From: UBA1672 sp964587815
Lineage (GTDB): Bacteria; Pseudomonadota; Alphaproteobacteria; Micavibrionales; Micavibrionaceae
Direction of reading: 5' to 3'
DNA: 64,000 bases
Assembly (NCBI GenBank): GCA_964587815.1
Contig: CAZPMH010000006.1
Location: 38,776-102,775 of the forward strand
Below, piece after piece: positions 34,433 through 43,309 of the stretch. Both the position numbers and the translations under genes were made by a program. Positions within the stretch are counted from its first letter, which is position 1, and each line of letters opens with the position of its first letter. Under the pieces are notes generated by a model. The model was not told the DNA's origin. It ran no database searches and saw only the letters and a list, made by a program, of their open reading frames with translations.

Positions 34433-34822
34433 ATGGATGTTACACCACTTGTTCGCCAAGGGCAGAAGATTATTCAATCGTATTCGCGTGGATCTTTTAA
34501 GGTGAACGGTGAGCGTTTCGAACACGCCTTGATTGTTCAGCCGGATGATTGTTTTGAATGGGATGCCCAAGACAATGCGTTTGATTCGCTGACGATTTCT
34601 GATTTCCAGTATTTTACCGACCATGCAAAAGAGTATGATGTTTTCCTAATTGGCTGCGGCGATGAGATGGCGTTTTTGCAGCCTTCCGTAAAGAAAGAAT
34701 TGCGCACGCAAGGTGTTAATATTGATGTGATGACCACAGGCGCGGCGTGCCGGACCTATAATGTTTTGATGGCAGAAGGGCGGCGTGTCGTTTGTGCTTT
34801 GCTGCCTGTTTCGAAAGCGTGA
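34433..34822 (+). CDS. Mth938-like (DUF498/NDUFAF3-type) protein
   Basis: The product is 129 residues. It has the Mth938 fold signature of an N-terminal QKIIQSYSRGSFKVNG stretch, then VFLIGCGDEM..L and the C-terminal VDVMTTGAACRTYNVL segment. In mitochondria, the homologue NDUFAF3 is an assembly factor of respiratory complex I. Here it lies 5 bp after secF, a position common in Alphaproteobacteria. Bacterial function is not established. Confidence 0.86.
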   Translation: MDVTPLVRQGQKIIQSYSRGSFKVNGERFEHALIVQPDDCFEWDAQDNAFDSLTISDFQYFTDHAKEYDVFLIGCGDEMAFLQPSVKKELRTQGVNIDVMTTGAACRTYNVLMAEGRRVVCALLPVSKA

Positions 34823-34885
34823 AAATTATTTCTTTGAATTTTTTGTTCTGTTCGGCGTATTATAAAAGAAAACAGGGTGAACATT

Positions 34886-35620
34886 ATGGGTGATGAAAAT
34901 CCAAATACAGATCCACTAACCGATCAGGTTTTACGCGATATTATTGAAGAGGCGCTTAAAGGCGTACGTGAGAACCTGACGGGTGAGGTGAGCAGCAATT
35001 TTGATTCTGATGAAGAAGTGAGCGCTTATGCACAGATTATCGCCGATGCTATTCGTGAGCGTTTAACGCCTGAGCGCGTTGGCAGTGCCTTTGATGAGCA
35101 TGTAGCGCAGGACGATGTGCAAGGCCGTATCCGTGATGGCGGTATTACACAGGATGAAATTTCAACGCAAAGACAAGCTGCCATTGATTTGATTGGCGGG
35201 ATGTTAAACGGCAGTCTTTCTTCTTCTGTTTTAGAAGATACGATTAAGTCACACGTGCAGGCGGGACTGGCAGAAGTCCCGGGGCTTGTCGATGAGGCGA
35301 TTAATCGTCACGTTGAGGCGAGTATTGATCGCGCGGCGGAAGCGCGCCAGCGCATGTTTAATACGATGGCTAACCAGCCTTCGTTACCTGATGAGCAGCA
35401 ACTGAACGAGATTGAGCGTAATATGATGGATGACGCTGCGCGTAAGTTCGCGGTACAGTTTGCAGGAATTAGAGAGGCAGATCCCGAACAGTATCAGCTT
35501 TATAAGGATGCTTTCGCAAATAGCGAAATTCATCAGCGTGCGTTTGAGATGGTTGAGAGTGGCATGTTCGATAATAATACCGAAGACGCTGTGCCTGCAC
35601 TGGAAGGGAACAGACCTTAA
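34886..35620 (+). CDS. Acidic, helix-rich hypothetical protein
   Basis: The product is about 244 residues from ATG 34886; the purine stretch AGGG (34874-34877) gives 8-nt spacing, so it is preferred over GTG 34877. It is strongly acidic, rich in Asp, Glu, Gln and Ala, has no signal peptide or membrane segment, and looks like amphipathic helix throughout. I do not recognise the family. It lies 64 bp after the Mth938 gene on the same strand and ends at the shared terminator 35643-35671. Confidence 0.7.
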   Translation: MGDENPNTDPLTDQVLRDIIEEALKGVRENLTGEVSSNFDSDEEVSAYAQIIADAIRERLTPERVGSAFDEHVAQDDVQGRIRDGGITQDEISTQRQAAIDLIGGMLNGSLSSSVLEDTIKSHVQAGLAEVPGLVDEAINRHVEASIDRAAEARQRMFNTMANQPSLPDEQQLNEIERNMMDDAARKFAVQFAGIREADPEQYQLYKDAFANSEIHQRAFEMVESGMFDNNTEDAVPALEGNRP

Positions 35621-35642
35621 GCTGGTTGTTTAAGGTGAGATT

Positions 35643-35671
35643 AAAAAAGGAGCTTATAAAGCTCCTTTTTC
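35643..35671. terminator. Bidirectional rho-independent terminator
   Basis: AAGGAGCTT pairs with AAGCTCCTT around an ATA loop, flanked by A-run on the left and T-run on the right. It serves the hypothetical gene (+) and sodB (-). Confidence 0.9.
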
Positions 35672-35692
35672 TTTTGTTTTTGCGTGCTGTGT

Positions 35693-36310
35693 TTATGCCG
35701 CAATCTTGATCGGGCCGTTGTCATAAAGTTCTGCAACATATTCCCAATTGATCAGGTTATCAACGAATGCTTCCAAGTATTTCGGGCGGGCGTTACGGTA
35801 ATCAATGTAGTAGCTGTGTTCCCAGACGTCGCAGCCTAAGATGGCTGTTTGACCGTTAATTAGCGGGTTTTCGCCGTTTGGTGTTTTTGCCACTTCCAGT
35901 TTGCCGTTTTCGCCGATGACGAGCCAGCACCAGCCTGAGCCGAATTGTGTTTTTCCGGCTGTGATGAATTCATCACGGAAGGCTTCAAAGCTGCCGAAAC
36001 TGTCATTGATTGCGCTGTCGAGTTCGCCGGGGCGCGCGCCGCCGCCATTTGGCTTCATCCAGTTCCAGAAATGTTTATGATTCCAGTGTTGGCCGACATT
36101 GTTGAATAACCCTTGTTTGCCTTGCTTGTGCGCGTTTACAACGATTTCTTCCAGTGTCGCACCCATGTCAGGTAAATCTTTTAGCAACGCATTGCCTGTT
36201 TCGACATATGCGTTGTGGTGTTTGTCGTGGTGATATTCTAATGTTTCTGCCGACATATAAGGATCTAGCGCATCATATGCGTAGGGTAGTTCGGGCAATT
36301 CTAAAGTCAT
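35693..36310 (-). CDS. sodB: Superoxide dismutase, iron type
   Basis: SodB converts superoxide to oxygen and hydrogen peroxide. The 205-residue protein has metal ligands His27 (YHHDKHH), His78 (WNH), Asp161 and His165 (DVWEHSYY). Gln74, four residues before His78, is the Fe-type signature in place of the Mn-type arrangement. I use the ATG at 36310 (MTLELP), with AGGAG about 8 nt upstream; a longer in-frame start at 36376 would add 22 residues unlike the family and overlap the divergent gene's leader. It is monocistronic and convergent with the acidic hypothetical. Confidence 0.95.
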   Translation of the reverse strand: MTLELPELPYAYDALDPYMSAETLEYHHDKHHNAYVETGNALLKDLPDMGATLEEIVVNAHKQGKQGLFNNVGQHWNHKHFWNWMKPNGGGARPGELDSAINDSFGSFEAFRDEFITAGKTQFGSGWCWLVIGENGKLEVAKTPNGENPLINGQTAILGCDVWEHSYYIDYRNARPKYLEAFVDNLINWEYVAELYDNGPIKIAA

Positions 36311-36394
36311 TAAGTATCTCCTGCTTTTCAATATTCCTAAAATCTGATAACTGCTAGCGTAGTGGTTTTGTTCCAAGGGTTAAAGGTTTTTTTT

Positions 36395-37213
36395 ATGAAG
36401 AATAGGTCATCTGATGCAGCGTTATCATATTGCGGCACGTTGATTAAGGATGTTGATTTTGATCGTTTTTTGCTGTCGCTTTTTCTTGATGCCAAAGTGC
36501 GTGAGGATGTGTGGGCGGTGCTTGCCTATAATCATGAAATATCAAAGACGCGGGAAGTGGTCAGCGAGAGCACGCTTGGGTTAATTCGCCTGCAATGGTG
36601 GCGTGATGCGATAAAGGGCATATACGAAGAGGGGCAGGTTTTAGAGCATGAGGTTGTTAAGCCCTTGGCGGATGCAATCAAAAGGCACGATTTGCCGCGC
36701 GAGGCTTTTGATAAGCTGGCCTATGCTCGTGAGTTTGATTTAGAAGACGTGATGCCTGCGAATTTGGAAGGTCTCATGAATTATGCTGATTTTACGACTA
36801 GCCCTCTCATAGAATTGATTTTGAAAATATCAGGTGAGGAGCCTGATGCGCACATTGTGCAGCCCGTTGCGATTAATTATGCTTTGGCTGGAATTATTCG
36901 AGCCATGCCGCATTTCATCAAAAATCACCGTTTTCTTATGCCTGAGGATTTGTTCAATAAACACGGACTTGATCGTGACGTGATTTTTGAGGAAGAGGGA
37001 CGAAAGGGGCTGGCTCTGCTTGTCAAAGATATTTGTGAGCAGCGCTTGCCTCTAACGAAACCATCTCATGTCTTTTTAAAGGGTAGTGAGGTTTTGAGCG
37101 AGATTTATTTTAAACAAATCAAATCGCTCAATTTCGATGTTTTCGATCCTAAACTGCAAAACGCACCACCGTTTAAGGTGATGCGTTTGTATTTCAAAAC
37201 GAAGTTCCTGTAG
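36395..37213 (+). CDS. Squalene/phytoene synthase-fold protein, NDUFAF6-like
   Basis: The product is about 272 residues from ATG 36395 (AAAGG is 8 nt upstream). It has the squalene/phytoene synthase fold: the stretch FLDAKVREDVWAVLAYNHEISKTRE (near 30-55) and LIRLQWWRDAIKGIYE (near 62-78). The two DxxxD metal motifs of true prenyl synthases are absent or degraded, so it is probably not a terpene enzyme. The mitochondrial relative NDUFAF6 is a complex I assembly factor. It is near the Mth938/NDUFAF3-type gene, separated by the hypothetical and sodB. Confidence 0.82.
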   Translation: MKNRSSDAALSYCGTLIKDVDFDRFLLSLFLDAKVREDVWAVLAYNHEISKTREVVSESTLGLIRLQWWRDAIKGIYEEGQVLEHEVVKPLADAIKRHDLPREAFDKLAYAREFDLEDVMPANLEGLMNYADFTTSPLIELILKISGEEPDAHIVQPVAINYALAGIIRAMPHFIKNHRFLMPEDLFNKHGLDRDVIFEEEGRKGLALLVKDICEQRLPLTKPSHVFLKGSEVLSEIYFKQIKSLNFDVFDPKLQNAPPFKVMRLYFKTKFL

Positions 37214-37284
37214 TCATTTTATGTTATGGTAATTTTAACCGATGCATTCTATATTGAGTGTGTGAGGTTGAGAGGATTATACAT

Positions 37285-37533
37285 ATGGTAAGTGTTTCAG
37301 GGCCATCGAGCCAGAATCAAATTTTGCAAACATTAAGCCGCGTTGACCGTAAAGAGGCGAGTGCGCAAGAGGTTGTATCACCGCAGCAAGGCGATGACAC
37401 GGTTTCCATTTCGCAAGAAGCACAAGAGATTTCACGCGCGCAAAATGCGGCATCTCAAATTAGTGCTGAGCTGCAGCAAAATGAGAGTTTGAGCCTTCTC
37501 CCTGATGATTTGGGCTTAAATGATTTTATCTAA
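37285..37533 (+). CDS. Small hypothetical protein with SISQEAQE motif
   Basis: The product is about 82 residues from ATG 37285, with GAGAGG (37270-37275) at 9 nt. It is hydrophilic and Gln-rich, with DDTVSISQEAQEISRAQNA in the middle, a pattern seen in small motility-linked and FlgM-like proteins but too weak to assign. The C-terminus is acidic (LLPDDLGLNDFI). No signal peptide. It runs on from the NDUFAF6-like gene by 71 bp and overlaps the convergent SIMPL gene by 4 bp at the stops. Confidence 0.65.
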   Translation: MVSVSGPSSQNQILQTLSRVDRKEASAQEVVSPQQGDDTVSISQEAQEISRAQNAASQISAELQQNESLSLLPDDLGLNDFI

Positions 37534-38264
37534 TTATCGTTCAGATAAAACGTAATGGTTGTGACGACGCGCACGTCTTTTTCTATTTTGCGTGAGTCGC
37601 CATATTCTTCACCTGCATCCCTGATAAAGAAACTCCCCTGATTGGCGCTTCTGATGCCGCCGACTTTTGTTCCTGCATTTGATGCGAATTCGTTTGCGGC
37701 GATGCGTGCATTTTTCGTGGCCTCGCGCAGCATATCCGGTTTGATGTCATTGAGTTTTGTGAACAGATATCTCGGCTCGCGATTTTGGATTGGAATGCCT
37801 TCTGCAATTAGCGTGTTTATTTTTGCGCGCACGGTTGTAATCAGGTCGACCTTTTCAGTCTCTACAGTTACTTTCGTGCTAAGTGTGTGCCTGCGGTCAG
37901 AGACTTTGCCGTAATTATCGCGATATTCGTTGTAATTGTAATCGATGATCCCGCGCTGTATTTCTGTATCATCAAGGCCTTCTTCTTTTAAAATAGCGAT
38001 GATTTTATTTTGGTGGGCTTCGACTTCTTTGTAGAGTTTGGGGATTCCTGCTTTCTCGCCGATGCTTAAAGAAAGGCCGATATCCCAATGCGCGCGATCA
38101 GATTTTACGCGGCGCTCTGCCAGTCCCTTTGCTTGTGCCGTATTCAGGGCGACCTTGGCATTATACATGGTTTGGCCGACGAAATATCCGGCTGCGGCCA
38201 TGCCTGCGCAGATAAAAAGCCCTAAGAAGAAAAGGCCTAAAGTATTCTTGCTTGAACCGCCCAT
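37530..38264 (-). CDS. SIMPL-domain (DUF541) membrane-anchored protein
   Basis: The product is 244 residues. A Gly/Ala-rich hydrophobic N-terminal segment (about 10-32) anchors it or acts as a signal peptide. The rest matches the SIMPL/DUF541 domain: repeated amphipathic strands and the block DIKPDMLREATKNARIAANEFASNAGTKVGGIRSA, near 175-205, typical of the family. Domain function is not defined; some members affect oxidative stress or signalling. It lies 12 bp before greA on the same strand, in transcription order greA then SIMPL. Confidence 0.85.
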   Translation of the reverse strand: MGGSSKNTLGLFFLGLFICAGMAAAGYFVGQTMYNAKVALNTAQAKGLAERRVKSDRAHWDIGLSLSIGEKAGIPKLYKEVEAHQNKIIAILKEEGLDDTEIQRGIIDYNYNEYRDNYGKVSDRRHTLSTKVTVETEKVDLITTVRAKINTLIAEGIPIQNREPRYLFTKLNDIKPDMLREATKNARIAANEFASNAGTKVGGIRSANQGSFFIRDAGEEYGDSRKIEKDVRVVTTITFYLNDN

Positions 38265-38276
38265 GTGTTGATTTCC

Positions 38277-38750
38277 TTATTTGTATTTTACATCCAAAAT
38301 TTCGTAGTCACGCTCGCCTTTTGGCGTTCTTACGGATACGGAATCACCTTCGGCTTTACCTATAAGCGCGCGTGCGACAGGTGCGCTCATAGATAATTTA
38401 CCGTTTTCCATGTCCGATTCATAATCGCCTACGATTTGGTATGTTTCTTCCTCGTCTGTCTCTTCATCAACGATTGTGACTGTTGCGCCGAACTTTACCG
38501 TATCACCACTCAGTGTTGTCGGGTCGATGACTTGTGCGCGGCCTGTAACGGCCTCTAATTCCTGAATGCGGCCTTCGATGAAGCTTTGTTGTTCGCGTGC
38601 GGCATGGTATTCGGCATTTTCGGATAGGTCGCCGTGCTCGCGTGCCTCGGCAATGGCTTGTATCACCTCGGGGCGGGCGACTTTTTTCAGGTGTTCCAAT
38701 TCCTTGCTCAAGCGTTCAAAACCATCTTTTGTTACGGGGATCTGATCCAT
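38277..38750 (-). CDS. greA: Transcription elongation factor GreA
   Basis: GreA rescues backtracked RNA polymerase by stimulating RNA cleavage. The 157-residue protein has the N-terminal coiled coil (about 1-75), including the tip motif with acid residues in EHGDLSENAEYHAAREQQ (near 37-54), and a C-terminal FKBP-like domain ending with SVRTPKGERDYEIL. RBS AGGA precedes the ATG at 38750. It follows carB on the same strand, after the terminator hairpin at 38776-38797. Confidence 0.97.
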   Translation of the reverse strand: MDQIPVTKDGFERLSKELEHLKKVARPEVIQAIAEAREHGDLSENAEYHAAREQQSFIEGRIQELEAVTGRAQVIDPTTLSGDTVKFGATVTIVDEETDEEETYQIVGDYESDMENGKLSMSAPVARALIGKAEGDSVSVRTPKGERDYEILDVKYK

Positions 38751-38775
38751 TGTTCTTCCTTTTACTTCAAATAAA

Positions 38776-38797
38776 GACCCGCCGTAAAAGGCGGGGC
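38776..38797 (-). terminator. Rho-independent terminator after carB
   Basis: On the - strand CCCGCC pairs with GGCGGG around TTTTAC, followed by a T-rich TCTTTATTT. It lies between carB and greA. Confidence 0.75.
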
Positions 38798-38833
38798 TGT
38801 GATTTAGAGATTAACGCAAAAATATTACGAGGG

Positions 38834-41800
38834 TCAAGCGGCTTTGCTTTTGCCTTTTTCATCGAAATAGCTTTGCAGGCTGGCGACATCAAGGTCGCGG
38901 TCTTTCATGGCGTGGATCGCCTTTGTTGCGGCTATTGCGGCGGTCATCAGAGTGTAGTACGGGATTTTGTTCATCAAGGCCATGCGGCGGATTGATGATG
39001 AGTCCGATACGGCTTGCGCGCTTTTGGTGGTGGTGTTGATGACCAGATCGATATTGCCGTTTATGATGGAGTCTACAATGTGCGGCTGACCTTCCAGAAC
39101 CTTATTCACACGTTCTGTTTCAACGCCGTGTTCGTTCAGGTAGTCACATGTTCCACCTGTTGCAACGATTTTAAAGCCTAGGCCGTGTAGCTCTTTAGCA
39201 ATTTTTAAGGCATCAGGCTTGTCTTCGTTTTTCACGGATAAGAAGACTGTGCCTGACGTTGGCAGGTCGATGCCTGCGCCGAGCTGAGATTTTGCAATCG
39301 CGTGCGCAAGATCGTGGTCAAGGCCGATGACTTCACCCGTTGATTTCATCTCAGGGCCGAGGAGCGGGTCAACGCCCGGGAAGCGGTTGAACGGGAAGAC
39401 GGGTGCTTTAACCGCGTAGTGTTTGTTGCTCATACCGACCAGCATGTCAGAGAAGTTGCTTAAAGGCTCACCCGCCATAACGCGTGCGGCGATTTTCGCG
39501 ACTGGAATGCCTGTCGCTTTCGCCACGAAAGGCACGGTACGTGATGCGCGCGGGTTGACTTCGATGATGAAGATTTCTTCTTCGGATGTTTCGTCGTTTT
39601 TGCGGATGGCAAATTGTACGTTCATCAGGCCTTTAACGTTCAGGGCTTTGGCAAGTTTGATGGTTTGCTCGTTCAATTCCTGCACTGTTTTGTCCGATAG
39701 GGAATGTGGCGGTAGAACGCATGCGCTGTCGCCGGAGTGAATACCGGCTTCTTCGATATGTTCCATGATGCCTGAGACATACACATTTTCACCATCGCAC
39801 ACGGCGTCCACGTCCAGTTCGATTGCGCTTTTCAGGTAGCGGTCGAGTAGAACAGGTGTGTCGCCTGAGACTTTCACGGCTGTATTAATGTAGCGCTCAA
39901 GCTCGGACAGGCTGTGCACGATTTCCATGGCTTGGCCGCCCAGAACGTAGGATGGACGAATAACCAGTGGGAAGCCGATTTCTCCTGCGATTTCTAAGGC
40001 TTCTTCTTTTGAACGGGCAAGACCGTTTGGCGGTTGTTTAAGATCCAGATCAATGAGCAGTTGCTTGAAACGCTCACGGTCTTCGGCCAAGTCAATGGCA
40101 TCAGGATCTGTTCCCAAAATCGGGATGTTTTCTTCCTGTAGCACTTGCGCCAGTTTAAGCGGTGTTTGTCCGCCGAGCTGAACGATGACGCCTTTTAGTG
40201 TGCCGTTTTGTTGTTCCGCTTGGATCAATTCGATGACATCTTCTTCCGTCAATGGTTCGAAGAAGAGGCGGTCGGATGTGTCGTAATCGGTGGAGACTGT
40301 TTCAGGGTTACAGTTGACCATGATTGTTTCGTAGCCTGCTTCTTTCAAAGCGTAAGCGGCGTGAACGCAGCAATAATCAAATTCGATTCCCTGGCCGATA
40401 CGGTTTGGGCCGCCGCCAAGAATGACTATTTTTTCGCGGTCTGTCGGGTTTAATTCATTTTCAGCGGGTGTCAGGCCGTTGCCTTCGTATGTTGAATACA
40501 TATATGGCGTTTCGGACGGGATTTCGCCTGCACAGCTGTCGACGCGCTTGTAGACGGGGTGGATGTTGTGCGTTGTACGTGCCTTTCGAACATTTTGTTC
40601 TGATACCCCGACAAGGTCAGCGAGTTGCGCATCCGAGAAACCAAGACGTTTCACCGCCATCCAGCCCTGCGGATCAACAGGCAAGCCGTTTTCGATGATG
40701 CTTTTTTCAGTGTTGATGATGTTTTCGATGCGCTCCAAGAACCAGCGATCATATTTCGATATCTTCTGAATTTCGTCCAATGTCATGCCGTGACGGAAGC
40801 CTTGGGCGATAAACAAAATGCGCTGCGGGGTTGGTTTTGCGATTGCCGCCATAAGGGCATCGCGCATCGTGTCAGGATTTTCGCTGTTTGCGCCGCCAAC
40901 ATAAATCGGGGATAGTCCTGTGAGGCCTTTTTCGAGAGAGCGCATCGCTTTTTGAAGAGATTCTTCGAAACAGCGGCCAATCGACATGGCTTCACCGACG
41001 GACTTCATGGCTGTTGTCAGGTTTGATTCGCTGCCCTTGAATTTTTCGAAGGCGAAGCGCGGCACTTTTGTGACAATGTAATCAATAGTCGGTTCAAAGC
41101 TCGCGGGAGTTTTTCCGTCTGTTATGTCATTGCCGAGTTCATCAAGTGTGTAGCCGACAGCGAGTTTTGCGGCGACCTTTGCAATCGGGAAGCCTGTTGC
41201 CTTTGAGGCCAGAGCGGATGAGCGCGAAACGCGTGGGTTCATTTCAATCACGATCATGCGCCCGTCTTTCGGATTAACGGCGAACTGTACGTTTGATCCG
41301 CCTGTCTCAACGCCAATTCCGCGCAGAATAGCGAGGGAAGCATTGCGCATAATTTGATATTCTTTATCGGTTAATGTTAGGGCAGGGGCAACCGTGATTG
41401 AGTCGCCTGTATGCACGCCCATTGGGTCAACATTTTCGATGGAGCAAATGATGATACAGTTGTCGGCCTTATCGCGGACAACTTCCATTTCGTATTCTTT
41501 CCAGCCAAGGAGCGATTCTTCGACCAGTACTTCTGTGGTAGGGGAGGCTTCGAGACCGTCGCGGACGATTTTTTCGTAATCATCGCGGTTATAGGCGATG
41601 CCGCCTCCTGTGCCGCCCATTGTAAAGGACGGGCGCATGATTGCGGGCAGGCCTATTTTTTCCAGAGCAATGCGTGCTTCTTCCATATTATGGACGGTCA
41701 TGGAGCGCGCTGATTCGAGGCCGAGTTCATCCATGCAGACTTTAAACTTGTCGCGGTCTTCGGCTTTATCAATGACTTCTGCACGTGCGCCGATCAATTC

Positions 41801-42139
41801 TACGCCGAGGCGTTCGAGTGTGCCGTCTTCATCCAACGCGAGAGCTGTGTTCAATGCTGTTTGTCCGCCCATTGTCGGGAGCAGGGCATCGGGACGTTCT
41901 TTTTCCAAGATTTTGGCAACGATTGCAGGGGTGATCGGCTCAACATATGTTGCGTCGGCCATATCGGGGTCTGTCATGATTGTTGCGGGGTTTGAGTTGA
42001 CCAAAACGATTCGGTAGCCTTCTTCTTTTAAGGCTTTGCAGGCTTGTGTTCCTGAGTAATCAAATTCACACGCTTGGCCGATAATAATTGGTCCGGCACC
42101 GATGATGCAGATTGATTTAAGGTCTTCTCTTTTTGGCAT
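38834..42139 (-). CDS. carB: Carbamoyl-phosphate synthase large subunit
   Basis: CarB makes carbamoyl phosphate from bicarbonate, ATP and ammonia for pyrimidines and arginine. The protein is about 1101 residues from ATG 42139 (MPKRED); an earlier frame would add 30 residues unlike the family. Two homologous ATP-grasp halves are visible: the first with GAGPIIIGQACEFDYSGTQ near the N-terminus, the second beginning near 555 with GGGPNRIGQGIEFDYCCVH. The C-terminal MGS-like allosteric domain includes VATGGTCDYLNEHG. Catalytic chain length is normal. It is the partner of carA at 43310-44482, separated by an opposite-strand permease gene. Confidence 0.97.
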   Translation of the reverse strand: MPKREDLKSICIIGAGPIIIGQACEFDYSGTQACKALKEEGYRIVLVNSNPATIMTDPDMADATYVEPITPAIVAKILEKERPDALLPTMGGQTALNTALALDEDGTLERLGVELIGARAEVIDKAEDRDKFKVCMDELGLESARSMTVHNMEEARIALEKIGLPAIMRPSFTMGGTGGGIAYNRDDYEKIVRDGLEASPTTEVLVEESLLGWKEYEMEVVRDKADNCIIICSIENVDPMGVHTGDSITVAPALTLTDKEYQIMRNASLAILRGIGVETGGSNVQFAVNPKDGRMIVIEMNPRVSRSSALASKATGFPIAKVAAKLAVGYTLDELGNDITDGKTPASFEPTIDYIVTKVPRFAFEKFKGSESNLTTAMKSVGEAMSIGRCFEESLQKAMRSLEKGLTGLSPIYVGGANSENPDTMRDALMAAIAKPTPQRILFIAQGFRHGMTLDEIQKISKYDRWFLERIENIINTEKSIIENGLPVDPQGWMAVKRLGFSDAQLADLVGVSEQNVRKARTTHNIHPVYKRVDSCAGEIPSETPYMYSTYEGNGLTPAENELNPTDREKIVILGGGPNRIGQGIEFDYCCVHAAYALKEAGYETIMVNCNPETVSTDYDTSDRLFFEPLTEEDVIELIQAEQQNGTLKGVIVQLGGQTPLKLAQVLQEENIPILGTDPDAIDLAEDRERFKQLLIDLDLKQPPNGLARSKEEALEIAGEIGFPLVIRPSYVLGGQAMEIVHSLSELERYINTAVKVSGDTPVLLDRYLKSAIELDVDAVCDGENVYVSGIMEHIEEAGIHSGDSACVLPPHSLSDKTVQELNEQTIKLAKALNVKGLMNVQFAIRKNDETSEEEIFIIEVNPRASRTVPFVAKATGIPVAKIAARVMAGEPLSNFSDMLVGMSNKHYAVKAPVFPFNRFPGVDPLLGPEMKSTGEVIGLDHDLAHAIAKSQLGAGIDLPTSGTVFLSVKNEDKPDALKIAKELHGLGFKIVATGGTCDYLNEHGVETERVNKVLEGQPHIVDSIINGNIDLVINTTTKSAQAVSDSSSIRRMALMNKIPYYTLMTAAIAATKAIHAMKDRDLDVASLQSYFDEKGKSKAA

Positions 42140-42259
42140 GTCTCGATATCTCTTTATTTGTGCGTTTTTATGTCTATCGAGAATGATGTAGTAGCGCATT
42201 GGCGGGATATATGCAATAAGAAACATCATAAAAAACCGCTTATAATTTAAGGATATTAC

Positions 42260-43252
42260 ATGCTTGATCTGGCAATAAAAAACTTGCTCTCTCCGGTTAT
42301 CCTTTTCTTTATTCTCGGGTTTGTTGCGCGATTAGGAAAATCTGATCTGGCGATCCCGGGAAATGTCAGTAAGTTTATTGCGATTTATTTGATGATGGCG
42401 ATTGGCTATAAGGGCGGTTTTGCGCTTAGTCAGTATCCGATTGACAGTCTTATTTTACTAACGATGTTGGGCGGGCTTTTGTTCAGCTTTTTTATTCCTT
42501 TCTTGGGGTATTCATTGATCGGTATTCTTGACCCCTCTGTTCGCCCTATGGATCGTGCCGCGATTGTTGCGCATTACGGTTCGGTGAGTGTTGTTACATT
42601 TGTAACGGCGACCGAGTTTTTGAAATCACAGACTGTTGCTTATGATAGTTGGATGGTGGCTGTGATGGCTTTGATGGAGACGCCTGCGATTTTTGCGGCG
42701 TTGATTTTGCTGAATTTGAAAGCGCGAAATGATAAAAACAAAGTCGAAATGAGCAGCGATATTTGGCGTGAGATTTTCCTTAACGGCTCCGTTGTTATTC
42801 TTGTCGGTTCTTTCTTTATCGGGTTTTTAGCAGGTGAAGACGGTATGTTGGCCGTTCAGCCGTTCTTTGTTGATATCTTCAAGGGTGTATTGTGTTTGTT
42901 CATGATTGATATTGGCATGGTTGCGGCGAGTAAGATTGCCGATAAAACACAATCGAGTGGATTGAATATGCGGCTGGTTGCTTATGGTATTACTATGCCC
43001 GTTATAAGCGCGATTTTGGGCGCGATATTCGCTCAAATCATTGGTCTTTCAGATGGAAGCGCGATGTTGTTTGCGGTGTTGTGTGCCAGTTGTTCTTACA
43101 TAGCCGTGCCTGCGGCTTTGCGCATTGCTATACCGCATGCCAATTTGCCGTTGGCGATTACGCTTTCATTGGCGATTACATTCCCGTTCAACATTATTGT
43201 TGGACTACCGCTCTATATGTGGATTGTGGATGTTGTCGGTAAAGTGATTTAG
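42260..43252 (+). CDS. Sodium-dependent bicarbonate permease, SbtA family
   Basis: The 330-residue polytopic membrane protein has about ten hydrophobic segments. It matches the SbtA family (DUF897): the early SPVILFFILGFV, the YKGGFAL helix, the HYGSVSVVTF helix (where cyanobacterial SbtA has FGAVSGST), METPAIFAALIL, and the C-terminal FAVLCASCSYIAVPAALRIAIPHAN followed by IIVGLPLYM. Cyanobacterial SbtA imports HCO3- with Na+. It lies between and opposite to carB and carA, whose enzyme uses bicarbonate. That context supports bicarbonate uptake, an inference. No SbtB gene is visible. Confidence 0.86.
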   Translation: MLDLAIKNLLSPVILFFILGFVARLGKSDLAIPGNVSKFIAIYLMMAIGYKGGFALSQYPIDSLILLTMLGGLLFSFFIPFLGYSLIGILDPSVRPMDRAAIVAHYGSVSVVTFVTATEFLKSQTVAYDSWMVAVMALMETPAIFAALILLNLKARNDKNKVEMSSDIWREIFLNGSVVILVGSFFIGFLAGEDGMLAVQPFFVDIFKGVLCLFMIDIGMVAASKIADKTQSSGLNMRLVAYGITMPVISAILGAIFAQIIGLSDGSAMLFAVLCASCSYIAVPAALRIAIPHANLPLAITLSLAITFPFNIIVGLPLYMWIVDVVGKVI

Positions 43253-43260
43253 ACATGAAT

Positions 43261-43285
43261 AAAGGCCGCTGATTTGCGGCCTTTT
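43261..43285. terminator. Bidirectional rho-independent terminator
   Basis: AAAGGCCGC pairs with GCGGCCTTT around TGATTT, with a T-run on each strand. It ends the permease gene and the convergent carA. Confidence 0.9.
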
Positions 43286-43309
43286 AAAATTTCGCTCTAC
43301 ACTTATTCT

